This document shows, piece by piece, positions 7,800-16,167 of a stretch of DNA of 64,000 nucleotides. This DNA comes from Fodinibacter luteus (lineage in GTDB: Bacteria; Actinomycetota; Actinomycetes; Actinomycetales; Dermatophilaceae). Position 1 is the stretch's first letter. Each line of letters opens with the position of its first letter. Location: NCBI RefSeq assembly GCF_039541575.1, contig NZ_BAABGM010000024.1, positions 62,001-126,000 on the forward strand, given 5' to 3'. The notes beneath the pieces are model-generated. The model was not told where the DNA came from. It searched no databases and worked only from the letters and a program-made list of their open reading frames with translations. The position numbers were made by a program, and so were the translations under genes.

Positions 7800-8830
7800 C
7801 AGGACAAGCGTACGGGCGGCCCGTGGTGGTCCCCGACGCCCAGCACCTCCCCGTCGAGCTCGATCGACGGCAGCCCCGGGTCGACCCCTCCGCCGGCCGA
7901 GGACCAGTCGTGCTCGAGCGCGACGTGCGCGACCGGCATCCGTGACCTGGCCTCGTCGACCGCGGCCTGCATCGCCGCGGTCTCGTCGGCGGGCCAGTAG
8001 AGCCGGGTCACCGAGTGCCACACGACGGTGAGCACACCGGGCTCGGCCGGGCCGGCGAGCCGCTCGGCCACCCACTGCGACGCCGGGGCGCGGTCGACGA
8101 CGACCGGGTGCGCCCGGGCGACCTCGATCGCCGCGGCGAGGCGCGCGTGCCGGTCGACCTGCCACGGCCAGACGAAGGAGGTGAGGTAGGCGCGGCCCGC
8201 CTCGCTCGACAGGTCGACGGGGGCGACGTCGCAGCCCCTGCGGTCGACGACGTCGAACGCGACCGGTTCGAAGCCTGCGGCGCCACAGCCTTCGACGACG
8301 AGTGGCGAGTCATCGGGCCCAGCAGCCCAGCCGTCACCGACGAAGCGGTAGCGGTCGACGAGCAGGCCGAGCCCACCGGACGCACCGGGTTCGAGGAGCC
8401 GCACCCGCCGCAGGCCGGTGCGCGCGATCGCCTCGGACAGCCCGACGAGCAGCGCCACGGAGCGGGCCGGCTCGTTGGTCTGGGGCGCGTCGCGCAGGGC
8501 CTCGTGGAGCTCCTCGACGTGGGCCGCGAGCACCGGGCGCACCGCGGCCCAGGCCTCGTGGTGGTCGAGGTCGCCCCCGAGGGCCGGGTAGTAGCCCTCG
8601 AGCTGGGGTGCGTCACCGCGCAGCACGATCCGGAAGAGCCCGGCGAGCAGCCGCAGCTGGGGCAGCTGCTGGGGTGGGGCGTCCTCCCAGCCCTCGAACA
8701 CCTCGCGGGTCACGCCGCCGACCTCCCAGTCGTCGGCCATCCCGGCGAGCAGGGAGGCGTAGAGGTGGTCCGCGTCGCCGAAGTGGGCGCGGAGCCGGTG
8801 GGCCAGCGTCGTGCCCTCGTGCGCGCCCAT
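7799..8830 (-). CDS. DUF2332 domain-containing protein
   Basis: 343 aa, cytoplasmic, without signal peptide. It matches the actinobacterial DUF2332 family: an N-terminal helical part (residues 1-110) with YASLLAGMADDWE and LRLLAGLFRIVLRGDAP, then a mixed alpha/beta part ending with a possible catalytic or binding tail (LTVVWHSVTRLYWPADE). Function is unknown in the family. The ATG is supported by a TAGCCT -10 box six bases upstream that overlaps the stop codon of the preceding gene. It is the first gene of a two-gene unit with the beta-lactamase-fold protein. Confidence 0.85.
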   Translation of the reverse strand: MGAHEGTTLAHRLRAHFGDADHLYASLLAGMADDWEVGGVTREVFEGWEDAPPQQLPQLRLLAGLFRIVLRGDAPQLEGYYPALGGDLDHHEAWAAVRPVLAAHVEELHEALRDAPQTNEPARSVALLVGLSEAIARTGLRRVRLLEPGASGGLGLLVDRYRFVGDGWAAGPDDSPLVVEGCGAAGFEPVAFDVVDRRGCDVAPVDLSSEAGRAYLTSFVWPWQVDRHARLAAAIEVARAHPVVVDRAPASQWVAERLAGPAEPGVLTVVWHSVTRLYWPADETAAMQAAVDEARSRMPVAHVALEHDWSSAGGGVDPGLPSIELDGEVLGVGDHHGPPVRLS

Positions 8831-8836
8831 GGGGGC

Positions 8837-8842
8837 AGGCTA
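8837..8842 (-). promoter_or_regulatory. -10 box TAGCCT, leaderless promoter of the DUF2332 gene
   Basis: TAGCCT is six bases before ATG 8830, and its TAG is also the stop codon of the upstream small gene. Stop codon and promoter share the same bases. Confidence 0.5.
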
Positions 8843-9169
8843 CTTCGGCGACTTCGTCGGCCGGGGCGTCGGCACGACACCCTTGCCCGGGCGGGTGCGC
8901 GTCGGATCGGGCGTCGGGGCCACCTCGGGCGTCACGACGGGCGCCGGAGCACTCGTCGGCGCACTCGTCGGGGCGGGCTCCGGCGCGCGCGAGGGCGGCG
9001 GGTCGGGGAGCGCCGGCGAGGGCTGCGGGACCCCGACGACGACGGGCGTCGACGTCGCCGACGGGCTCGGCGTCGGCGCGACCCGGACGGGGACCGTGGT
9101 GCTCACGACGGCCACCGCACCGAGCGCGACGACCGGCCCGGGGCGACGAGGAGCACTGTGCCGACCCAT
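8840..9169 (-). CDS. Small exported Pro/Thr/Ser-rich protein
   Basis: 109 aa. A basic start (MGRHSAPRRPG) is followed by one hydrophobic segment (VVALGAVAVVSTTV, residues 12-26), then 80 residues of low-complexity Pro, Ala, Thr, Ser and Val ending in Lys-rich PTPRPTKSPK. It probably is an anchored or secreted cell-wall-spanning peptide. No enzyme motif is present. A CAGGGT box six bases before the ATG has leaderless spacing but is a weak -10. It is divergent from the aminopeptidase gene. Confidence 0.6.
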   Translation of the reverse strand: MGRHSAPRRPGPVVALGAVAVVSTTVPVRVAPTPSPSATSTPVVVGVPQPSPALPDPPPSRAPEPAPTSAPTSAPAPVVTPEVAPTPDPTRTRPGKGVVPTPRPTKSPK

Positions 9170-9211
9170 CCGTCCACCCTGTCACAGGACGGCCGAGGAG
9201 CCACATCGTGG

Positions 9212-9217
9212 GACGAT
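9212..9217 (+). promoter_or_regulatory. Possible -10 box GACGAT, leaderless
   Basis: GACGAT sits six bases before the GTG at 9224. The first base is non-consensus but position and spacing fit the leaderless pattern of this window. Confidence 0.35.
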
Positions 9218-9223
9218 GGGGCG

Positions 9224-10720
9224 GTGAGTGAGCAGCAGAGGCAGGCAGACAACCGCGGTCGCTCGACGACCGACGAGTTCCGCGCGTTCGTCCGCGAGGG
9301 CTGGGCCCCCCGGCGCTCCGAGGTGACGGCGCCGGCTCCCTCCGCCGCCCCGGCGGCCGCGCGTCGAGCCCGGCTCGGTGCGGCGTACCCCGGGCAGCGG
9401 CTCATCGTCCCCGCCGGCGGCCTCAAGGTCCGCAGCAACGACACCGACTACGTCTTCCGGCCGCACACCGCCTTCGCGTGGCTCACCGGCCTCGGGGCCG
9501 ACCGCGAGCCGGACGCCGTGCTCGTCATGGAGCCGCTGCCGGGTGACGGCGGCGGCCACGAGGCCGTGCTGTACCTCCGCCCGCTCGCCGACCGCGACAG
9601 CGACGAGTTCTTCGCCGACTCCCGGTACGGCGAGTTCTGGGTCGGCGCCCGCCCGACGCTCGCCGACGTCGAGCGCGAGCTCCGGCTCACCGCCCGCCAC
9701 GTCGACGAGCTCGAGGCCGCGGCCGCCAAGGACGCCGGCGAGGTCACGGTGCGCCTCGTGCGCGACGCCGACCGCGAGCTGACCGCCCGCCTCGACGTCG
9801 CCCGGGTCGACAACGGCGCGGCCGTCGAGGGGCTGCAGGAGGCCGACGACGCCCTCGCCCACGACATCTCGCACCTGCGCATGTGCAAGGACGACTACGA
9901 GGTCGAGCAGATGCGGGCTGCCGTCGAGGCGACCCACCACGGCTTCGACGCCATGGTCGCCGAGCTCCCGCGGGCCGCCGCCCTCGGCCGCGGCGAGCGC
10001 TGGCTCGAGGGGACCTTCGCGCTGCACGCCCGGCACCGGGGCAACGGCGTCGGCTACGACTCGATCTGCGCGGCCGGCGACCACGCCAACACCCTGCACT
10101 GGATCAAGAACACCGGTGAGGTCCGCGAGGGCGACCTCGTCCTCATCGACGCCGGGGTCGAGGTCGACTCGCTCTACACGGCCGACATCACCCGCACCTT
10201 TCCCGTGTCGGGCACCTTCACCGCTGCCCAGCGCGAGGTCTACGACGCGGTGTACGCGGCCCAGGAGGCCGGCATCGCGGCGGTGCGGCCCGGCAACCGG
10301 TTCTCCGACGTCCACGCGGCCGCGATCCGCGTCATCGCCGAGCACCTCCACGCCTGGGGGCTGCTGCCCGAGGGGGTCACCGTCGAGGACACCCTCGACA
10401 AGGAGCACGGGCAGTACCACCGGCGCTGGATGGTGCACGGCACGTCGCACCACCTCGGGCTCGACGTGCACGACTGCGCCCTCGCGACGCGGGAGGAGTA
10501 CATGGATGCCGAGCTGCGGCCGGGCATGGTGCTCACCGTCGAACCGGGGCTGTACTTCAAGGCCGACGACCTGCTCGCCCCCGAGCGCTTCCGTGGCACC
10601 GGCGTGCGCATCGAGGACGACGTCCTCGTCACCGAGGACGGCTGCGAGAACCTGTCGGCGGGGATGCCGCGGCGCGCCGACGAGGTCGAGGCCTGGATCG
10701 CCCGGGTCCAGGCCCGCTGA
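9224..10720 (+). CDS. Aminopeptidase P family Xaa-Pro peptidase
   Basis: Removes an N-terminal residue linked to proline; cytoplasmic. 498 aa. An N-terminal creatinase-like AMP_N domain (about 50-200; RLIVPAGGLKVRSNDTDYVF) precedes the pita-bread metalloprotease domain (about 235-490). The dimetal ligands are seen as LVLIDAGVE, YTADITRTF, HGTSHHLGLDVHD, TVEPGLY and GVRIEDDVLV. The GTG at 9224 fits a leaderless promoter; the first 40 residues are polar and variable in such proteins. It is a single gene between divergent and convergent neighbours. Confidence 0.92.
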   Translation: MSEQQRQADNRGRSTTDEFRAFVREGWAPRRSEVTAPAPSAAPAAARRARLGAAYPGQRLIVPAGGLKVRSNDTDYVFRPHTAFAWLTGLGADREPDAVLVMEPLPGDGGGHEAVLYLRPLADRDSDEFFADSRYGEFWVGARPTLADVERELRLTARHVDELEAAAAKDAGEVTVRLVRDADRELTARLDVARVDNGAAVEGLQEADDALAHDISHLRMCKDDYEVEQMRAAVEATHHGFDAMVAELPRAAALGRGERWLEGTFALHARHRGNGVGYDSICAAGDHANTLHWIKNTGEVREGDLVLIDAGVEVDSLYTADITRTFPVSGTFTAAQREVYDAVYAAQEAGIAAVRPGNRFSDVHAAAIRVIAEHLHAWGLLPEGVTVEDTLDKEHGQYHRRWMVHGTSHHLGLDVHDCALATREEYMDAELRPGMVLTVEPGLYFKADDLLAPERFRGTGVRIEDDVLVTEDGCENLSAGMPRRADEVEAWIARVQAR

Positions 10721-10735
10721 GCCGGCCCGTCCCCG

Positions 10736-11476
10736 TCAGCCGCGGCGGATGACGTCGAACAGCGCCGCGTGCTCGACACCCGCGGCCTGGCCGCCGCCCC
10801 CGAGGATCATCTGGAGCAGCGCTCGGGGCTCCGGGAAGCTCTCCGGCAGGGCGGCGTTGTAGGCCTCGTGGGCCTCGAGCGAGTGCACCGCCGCCTCGAA
10901 GTGCTCGCCGGACACGTCGACCCAGTGGGTGGGAGTGGCGCTCCCGGCGACCGCGATGGCCTTCACCCCGCCCCACGGCTCGAGCCCCTCGCCGGCGAGG
11001 TCGGGGTGCAGCCAGCGGTTGCCGGCATCCGCCACGGCGTCGAGCGTCGCCAGGCCCACCGCCCGGTGGTCGGCCTGGTTGACCATGCCGCCCGCGAAGC
11101 GCTCGCCCCAGGTCTGGGCGACGACGAGCTCGGGGCGAGTGCGGCGGACGGCCCGGGTGATGTCGCGCCGCAGGGCCACGCCGTACTCGATCGCCCCGTC
11201 GCGGTGGTCGCCGAACTCGACGGCGTCGACCCCCACGCGACGCGCGCTCTCGACCTCCTCGGCCTCACGGACCCGCGCGGCCTCGTCGGGGTGCATCGTG
11301 TCGATGCCGGCCTCGCCCCGGGTGAGCAGGAAGTAGCTCACCGTCGAGCCGTCCCCGACCCACCGGTGCACGGCGGCCGCCGTGCCGTACTCGATGTCGT
11401 CCGGGTGCGCGACGACGCACAGGACGGTGGAGAAGGCGTCGTCCAGGGGCTCGAGGGCAGGGGGCTCGCGGTCCAT
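10736..11476 (-). CDS. PIG-L family zinc deacetylase
   Basis: 246 aa, LmbE/PIG-L fold. The zinc and catalytic motif VVAHPDDIEYG is at residues 21-31, and the third His ligand region NQADHRAVG is in the middle. The family removes N-acetyl groups from GlcNAc conjugates (mycothiol and related thiols, teicoplanin-type glycans). The true mshB is the gene at 60966; this one is shorter and of unknown substrate. The ATG is supported by a TATGGT -10 box six bases upstream. It is convergent with the Xaa-Pro peptidase. Confidence 0.88.
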   Translation of the reverse strand: MDREPPALEPLDDAFSTVLCVVAHPDDIEYGTAAAVHRWVGDGSTVSYFLLTRGEAGIDTMHPDEAARVREAEEVESARRVGVDAVEFGDHRDGAIEYGVALRRDITRAVRRTRPELVVAQTWGERFAGGMVNQADHRAVGLATLDAVADAGNRWLHPDLAGEGLEPWGGVKAIAVAGSATPTHWVDVSGEHFEAAVHSLEAHEAYNAALPESFPEPRALLQMILGGGGQAAGVEHAALFDVIRRG

Positions 11477-11482
11477 CGACCG

Positions 11483-11488
11483 ACCATA
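11483..11488 (-). promoter_or_regulatory. -10 box TATGGT, leaderless promoter of the PIG-L gene
   Basis: TATGGT on the minus strand, six bases (CGGTCG) before ATG 11476. Upstream lie three near-repeats of GGGCGGT. Confidence 0.5.
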
Positions 11489-11567
11489 GCGGGCGGTGGG
11501 CGGTGGGCGGTGGCGAGTGGGCGGCCCGACGAACCCTCGACGGGCGGGTCGGCCTGCGGTCATGGAG

Positions 11568-11596
11568 TGGCCAAGACCCGCCCGGTGGAGTAGACA
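11568..11596 (+). promoter_or_regulatory. Candidate promoter of the sugar ABC operon
   Basis: TGGCCA (11568-11573) and TAGACA (11591-11596) are separated by 17 bases. Transcription would start near 11603, giving a leader of about 57 bases with a GGAG ribosome site at 11651. Confidence 0.35.
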
Positions 11597-11608
11597 GGGT
11601 CTCACCGG

Positions 11609-11624
11609 TGTGGGTCGCGTCACA
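11609..11624 (+). promoter_or_regulatory. Crp/GlxR-like operator upstream of the sugar ABC operon
   Basis: TGTGGGTCGCGTCACA matches the Crp-family pattern TGTGA-N6-TCACA with one mismatch. It lies just downstream of the candidate -10 box, where a bound regulator would hinder transcription; it could instead activate a promoter I have not found. Confidence 0.4.
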
Positions 11625-11659
11625 CGTGCCCGCGGGCGACTCGATGACGAGGAGTGGTG

Positions 11660-13033
11660 ATGGCTGAGCCTGTGCGACGTCGGAGGATGGGTCTGAGGCT
11701 GGTGGCGGTCGCTGCGGTCGCCCTCACGGCAACAGGGTGCCTGCAGAACCCGAACCCCACGGGCGGCGCGGGGGGAGGTGGCCTCGGCGGCTTCGTCGAC
11801 GGCGGGACCGCCGACGGCGACAAGAACGTCACGATCCTCGGAGCGTTCGGCGGCGCCGAGGCCGAGGCCTTCGAGGCCTCGCTCGTCGCCTTCGAGGAGG
11901 AGTCGGGGATCGACGTCCAGTACACCCCCGACCAGGACTTCACGACGACCGTGAAGCAGAAGGTCAACTCGGGCGACTCACCGGACATCGGCCTGTTCCC
12001 CCAGCCCGGCGGGCTGCTCGAGTTCGCCGCGCAGGACAAGGTCAACCCGATCGACACCTACCTCGACTACGAGTCCCTCGACAGCACCCTCGTGCCGGGC
12101 CTGCTCGAGTCGGCCCGCTACCGGGGTCGCGTCTACGGCGCGCCGATGCGGCTGGCCGTCAAGAGCCTCGTGTGGTACCCGAAGCCGTCCTGGGAGGACG
12201 GCGGCTACTCCGTCGAGCCGACCTCCATGCAGGACCTCGCGTCGGTGACCGACACGGTCAAGGGCGACGGCGTCGCCCCGTGGTGCATGGGCTGGGAGAG
12301 CGACCAGGCGACCGGCTGGGTCGGCACCGACTGGATCGAGGAGATCGTCCTGCGGATGTGGGGTCCGGACGTCTACGACCAGTGGGTCTCCCACGAGATC
12401 CCGTTCAACGACGAGCGGATCGTGCAGTCCTTCGAGGAGTTCGGCAAGCTCGCGAAGACCGAGGGCAACGTGCTCGGCGGCAGCCGCGGCATCCTCAACA
12501 CCCCGTTCGGGGAGACGATGAACCCCGCCTTCGGGCCGGACCCCCAGTGCTACCTCATGCGCCAGGGCAACTTCGCGTCGGGCTTCCTCCCGGCCGACGT
12601 CCAGTCCGACCTCGACGCGAAGGTGGGCATCTTCGTCTACCCGCCCTTCGAGGGCGGCTTCGAGGGCCAGGCGATCCTCGGCGGCGGCGACATCGCCGGC
12701 CTGTTCAACGGCAACGACGACGACGCCAAGGCCGTCATGCAGTTCCTCACCTCCGACCAGTTCGGCGGCGAGTGGGCCAAGGCCGGCGGCTGGCTGTCCC
12801 CGCACACGACCTTCGACGCGACCAACTACCCCAACGAGACGACCCGCCAGATGGCCGAGATCGCCTCCAGTGCCGACGTCTTCCGCTTCGACGGCTCCGA
12901 CCTCATGCCCAAGGAGGTCGGCTCGGGCACCTTCTGGACCGGCATGGTCGAGTGGATGAGCGGGGCCTCCTCGCAGGAGACCGCCGACAAGATCGAGGCC
13001 TCCTGGCCGCAGGCCGCGGAGCAGTCGTCATGA
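11660..13033 (+). CDS. Sugar ABC transporter, substrate-binding lipoprotein
   Basis: 457 aa. A short basic n-region and hydrophobic stretch end in a lipobox-like ALTATGC with Cys at about residue 30, so it should be lipid-anchored outside the membrane. The mature part begins with a Gly-rich linker and then a family 1 solute-binding fold (VTILGAFGGAEAEAFEASL; PDIGLFPQPGGLLEFA; IFVYPPFEGGFEG). Relatives bind alpha-glucosides or other oligosaccharides; the ligand here is not readable. ATG 11660 has GGAG five bases upstream; GTGs at 11654 and 11657 are too close to it. It is the first gene of a three-gene operon and overlaps the next start. Confidence 0.9.
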   Translation: MAEPVRRRRMGLRLVAVAAVALTATGCLQNPNPTGGAGGGGLGGFVDGGTADGDKNVTILGAFGGAEAEAFEASLVAFEEESGIDVQYTPDQDFTTTVKQKVNSGDSPDIGLFPQPGGLLEFAAQDKVNPIDTYLDYESLDSTLVPGLLESARYRGRVYGAPMRLAVKSLVWYPKPSWEDGGYSVEPTSMQDLASVTDTVKGDGVAPWCMGWESDQATGWVGTDWIEEIVLRMWGPDVYDQWVSHEIPFNDERIVQSFEEFGKLAKTEGNVLGGSRGILNTPFGETMNPAFGPDPQCYLMRQGNFASGFLPADVQSDLDAKVGIFVYPPFEGGFEGQAILGGGDIAGLFNGNDDDAKAVMQFLTSDQFGGEWAKAGGWLSPHTTFDATNYPNETTRQMAEIASSADVFRFDGSDLMPKEVGSGTFWTGMVEWMSGASSQETADKIEASWPQAAEQSS

Positions 13034-14199
13034 GCAGCGCGACGACCGCTCCCCCGCCGCCGACCGTCACCGCGCCCGAACCGGTCCGCGGCCCCGAGGG
13101 GGAGCCCGGTGGCGCGAAGCCGGTGCGCCTGCTCGTCGGCCTCGTCGGCATGGTGCTCGTCGTGTGGTTCGTCGCGAACCTCTTCCTCGGCTTCGCGTTC
13201 TACCCCGGGTGGTTCTTCGACAGCCGGATCCTCATCGGCGCGATCGCGCTCGTCGCCGGCGTCGGGGGCGCGGCCGCCCTGTTCTACTTCCTCAACATGT
13301 TCGTCGAGGCGCTGCCCCGGCGGCTCTCGGAGGGGCTCATCCCCTACGCCTTCCTCCTGCCGTCGCTCGTGTTCATCGGGCTGATGCTCATCTACCCGAC
13401 GATCCAGACCATCAACTACTCGTTCGCGAACGCCGACAGCACGGCCTACGTGGGCCTGGACAACTACCGGTCGATCTTCAGCGACTCCGAGTTCTGGCAG
13501 TCGATCATCAACAACATCCTGTGGATCATCGTCGTCCCGGCCGTCACGGTCGTCTTCGGCGTCATGGTGGCCGTGCTCGCCGACAAGCTGACGGCCCGGG
13601 GCGAGAAGGTGTCGAAGTCGTTCATCTTCCTGCCGATGGCGATCTCGTTCGTCGGCGCCTCGGCCATCTGGGGCCTCATCTACGCCTACGACAACCCCGG
13701 GCAGCCGCAGACCGGCCTCCTCAACGCGATCTGGGTCGCTCTCGGCGGGGACCCGCAGACCTGGCTCAACATCTCGACGGCGCGGCTCAACTCCTTCCTC
13801 ATGATGGTCATCCTCATCTGGCTGCAGGTGGGGTTCGCGATGATCCTGCTGTCCTCGGCCATCAAGGGCGTCCCCGAGGACACCATCGAGGCGGCGCGCA
13901 TCGACGGCGCGAGCGAGGTGCAGATCTTCTTCAAGGTCGTCATCCCGCAGATCAAGGGCACGATCATCACGGTCTTCATCACCGTGCTCATCCTCGTGCT
14001 CAAGGTGTTCGACATCGTCTACGTCATGACGAACGGGCGGTTCAACTCCAACGTCATCGCCAACCTGTTCTTCAACGAGCTCTTCGCGAACAGCCAGGCG
14101 GGCCGGGCCACGGCGATCGTCGTCGTCCTGCTCATCGCGGTCATCCCGGTCCTCATCTACCAGGTCCGCCACTTCCGCGCCGAGGAGGCCAACCGATGA
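13030..14199 (+). CDS. Sugar ABC transporter permease 1 (MalF/AglF type)
   Basis: 389 aa. After a Pro-rich cytoplasmic start come two hydrophobic segments (residues 38-60, 68-95) and a core of six more, typical of the MalF/AglF group with an extended N-terminus. The ATPase-contacting EAA loop is EAARIDGASEVQIFFKVV (about residues 285-302). Its ATG overlaps the stop of the binding-protein gene (ATGA), so translation is coupled. Works with the next permease; no ATPase is encoded nearby, so a shared MsiK-type ATPase encoded elsewhere is expected. Confidence 0.92.
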   Translation: MSSATTAPPPPTVTAPEPVRGPEGEPGGAKPVRLLVGLVGMVLVVWFVANLFLGFAFYPGWFFDSRILIGAIALVAGVGGAAALFYFLNMFVEALPRRLSEGLIPYAFLLPSLVFIGLMLIYPTIQTINYSFANADSTAYVGLDNYRSIFSDSEFWQSIINNILWIIVVPAVTVVFGVMVAVLADKLTARGEKVSKSFIFLPMAISFVGASAIWGLIYAYDNPGQPQTGLLNAIWVALGGDPQTWLNISTARLNSFLMMVILIWLQVGFAMILLSSAIKGVPEDTIEAARIDGASEVQIFFKVVIPQIKGTIITVFITVLILVLKVFDIVYVMTNGRFNSNVIANLFFNELFANSQAGRATAIVVVLLIAVIPVLIYQVRHFRAEEANR

Positions 14200-15059
14200 G
14201 CCGCACCCTGATGAAGGACGGGCGCCCCCGCAGCGTCTTCTCGGTCGTCACCGTGGCGCTGCTCGTCGTGCTCTGGACGATCCCGACCCTCGGGCTCCTC
14301 GTGACGTCGTTCCGCACCCGCGACGACGCGGCGTCGTCGGGCTGGTGGACGGCGGTGCTCAACCCCTTCGGCGCCGGCTGGACGACCGAGAACTACCGCA
14401 AGGTGTTCGAGGGGTCCGACATCGGCACCGGGCTGCTCAACAGCATCGTCGTCGCGATCCCGGCGACGATCCTGCCGATCATGTTCGCGGCCTTCGCCGC
14501 CTACGCGTTCACCTTCATGGAGTTCCGCGGCAAGGACGTCATCTTCATCATGATCGTCGGCCTGCTCGTCGTGCCGATCCAGGTCGCGTTCCAGCCGATG
14601 CTCGACATCCTCGGCCCGGAGGGGCTCGGCATCTCGGGGCAGTACATCGCGGTCTGGCTACTGCACACGGGCTTCGGGATGCCGTTGGCGCTCTACACCC
14701 TGCGCAACTACATGGCGACCCTTCCGGTGAGCGTCGTGGAGTCGGCGAAGGTCGACGGGTGCAGCCACTACCAGACGTTCTGGAAGCTCGTCGCGCCGAT
14801 GGCGGTGCCGGCGATGGCGGCCTTCGCGACGCTGCAGTTCCTCTGGGTCTGGAACGACCTGCTCATCGCGAAGCTGTTCCTCAGCGCCGACAACACGACC
14901 GTCATCGTGCAGGTCCAGCAGCTGCTCGGCACCCAGGGGCAGGGCAAGGAGCTGCTCACGGCGGCGGCCTTCATCTCGATGGTCGTCCCGATGATCGTCT
15001 TCTTCTCGCTCCAGCGGTTCTTCGTGCGCGGCCTGACCTCGGGCGCGGTCAAGGGCTGA
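14196..15059 (+). CDS. Sugar ABC transporter permease 2 (MalG/AglG type)
   Basis: 287 aa with six predicted membrane segments beginning at VTVALLVVLWTIPTLGLLV. The EAA loop is VESAKVDGCSHYQTFWKLV (about residues 180-198). A GAGGAG ribosome site lies inside the end of the upstream gene and the start overlaps its stop by four bases. Last gene of the operon; a weak hairpin (15058-15086) follows, then a convergent Crp-type regulator that could control it. Confidence 0.92.
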   Translation: MSRTLMKDGRPRSVFSVVTVALLVVLWTIPTLGLLVTSFRTRDDAASSGWWTAVLNPFGAGWTTENYRKVFEGSDIGTGLLNSIVVAIPATILPIMFAAFAAYAFTFMEFRGKDVIFIMIVGLLVVPIQVAFQPMLDILGPEGLGISGQYIAVWLLHTGFGMPLALYTLRNYMATLPVSVVESAKVDGCSHYQTFWKLVAPMAVPAMAAFATLQFLWVWNDLLIAKLFLSADNTTVIVQVQQLLGTQGQGKELLTAAAFISMVVPMIVFFSLQRFFVRGLTSGAVKG

Positions 15060-15086
15060 CGGGGTAGCGGACCCCGACGCCCCGTC
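15058..15086 (+). terminator. Weak terminator hairpin after the sugar ABC operon
   Basis: GACGGGG (15058-15064) pairs with CCCCGTC (15080-15086) around a 15-base loop that also holds CCCC. It overlaps the stop codon. No T tract. Confidence 0.35.
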
Positions 15087-15116
15087 GCCCGCTCAGCAGC
15101 CCGAGCAGCTCCCCGG

Positions 15117-15779
15117 TCAGCGCGCCGCGCGGCGGGCCAGGGCGGCACGGTCGCGCACCTCGACCGTGCCGCGGTGGAGCACGACGACCCCCTGCCCGGC
15201 GAGCACCCGGAGCACCCGGTTCGTCGTCGGCCGTGACGCGCCCGCGAGCTCGCCGATCTCGGTCTGGGTGAGCGGGACGACGGCCGGCACGGCGGGGTCG
15301 GGCGGGCCGTAGCGCTCGCACAGGGCCGACAGGCGCCGGACGACCCGCTCGTCCGCGGGCACGTGGAGCGCCTCGAGGAGGTGGTCGGACAGCCGCCGCA
15401 CCCGCTCGGCGAGCAGCTCGACGAGCAGCCGCTCGACGGCCGGGTGGGCCGCCCGGAGCCGCTCGAAGTCGGCGAACGACAGGCTCTGGGTCACGGCCGG
15501 TTCGAGCGCGACGACCGTCGACGTGCGCCGGGGCAGCGGTGCGAGCATGGCCAGCTCACCGAACGCGTCGCCCGGGCCGAGCACGGCGAAGGTCACGGTG
15601 TCGCCGTCCGGGGTGGTCCGCCGGGCGGCCAGGCGGCCCTCGGCCACGAAGTGCACCGTGTCGGCGGGGTCCGCCTCGTGGAAGACGACCTCCCCTCGGG
15701 CGAACCGGCGGCGGTGCGTCGAGCCCAGCACGACGCGACGGTCGGCGTCCGAGAGCCCGGCGAGCAGTCCCCACTCCAT
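15117..15779 (-). CDS. Crp/Fnr-family transcriptional regulator
   Basis: 220 aa. A cyclic-nucleotide-binding beta-barrel (residues 10-125) contains GDAFGELAMLAPLPRRTSTV, whose Gly-Glu-Leu and Arg-Thr pattern is what cAMP-responsive Crp proteins use, so nucleotide binding is possible. The C-terminal winged helix (about 145-205) has the recognition region LTQTEIGELAGASRPTTNRV. There are no Fnr-type N-terminal cysteines. It is convergent with the sugar ABC operon and divergent from the 60-aa protein gene. It is probably not the main GlxR/Crp of the organism, whose usual N-terminus differs; its targets are unknown. Confidence 0.88.
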   Translation of the reverse strand: MEWGLLAGLSDADRRVVLGSTHRRRFARGEVVFHEADPADTVHFVAEGRLAARRTTPDGDTVTFAVLGPGDAFGELAMLAPLPRRTSTVVALEPAVTQSLSFADFERLRAAHPAVERLLVELLAERVRRLSDHLLEALHVPADERVVRRLSALCERYGPPDPAVPAVVPLTQTEIGELAGASRPTTNRVLRVLAGQGVVVLHRGTVEVRDRAALARRAAR

Positions 15780-15922
15780 GCCGCCAGTGGAGCACGCCGG
15801 GCGCCCTGTGTCACGACCGGCACACGCCGTGCGCCTCGCCGGCGACAGACCCGGGCGCCCAGCCCGGCGAGGGTGGACGCAGGCCCGGGAGCCGATCCGG
15901 GAACCGGCCGCAGGAGGCAGTG

Positions 15923-16105
15923 ATGACCGTGCAGCGCAACCACCGGAACGTCGCGCACCACCACCCGAGCGTGCACCGCGTGCGCGGCAGCTGGGTGTGG
16001 GAGTGCGGGTGCGGCGGCGCCTCGCGCCGTATCCCCGTGCGCGAGCGCACCTGGCGCGAGGCCGTCATCGAGGCACTCCTGCACTCCGACGCCCTCGCCC
16101 CGTGA
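15923..16105 (+). CDS. Small conserved-looking protein with a CxC motif, 60 aa
   Basis: Begins MTVQRNHRNVAHHHPSVHRV, continues with SWVWECGCGGASRRIPVRE and ends in an amphipathic stretch (TWREAVIEALLHSDALAP). The His cluster (HHH) and the ECGCGG pair could bind a metal or reflect a half zinc ribbon. A strong Shine-Dalgarno, AGGAGG at 15912-15917, lies five bases before the ATG, which argues that it is translated. A perfect hairpin overlaps its stop codon. Function unknown; I do not recognise the family. Confidence 0.7.
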   Translation: MTVQRNHRNVAHHHPSVHRVRGSWVWECGCGGASRRIPVRERTWREAVIEALLHSDALAP

Positions 16106-16130
16106 GCCGAGGGGGCGTCACGGGGCGAGG
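16093..16130. terminator. Bidirectional terminator hairpin, 13-bp perfect stem
   Basis: CCTCGCCCCGTGA (16093-16105) pairs perfectly with TCACGGGGCGAGG (16118-16130) around a 12-base loop. The left arm includes the stop codon of the 60-aa gene. It separates that gene from the convergent PGM1-like ligase gene. Confidence 0.65.
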
Positions 16131-16167
16131 GGCGGAGGGGGCGTCAGGGGCGAGGCACCGGGCCCGC

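Noticed and set aside
8015..9223. Upstream extension of the Xaa-Pro peptidase frame to about 900 aa
   Set aside because: It would run antisense through the DUF2332 and Pro-rich genes; the family starts near 9224 and a leaderless -10-like box sits there.
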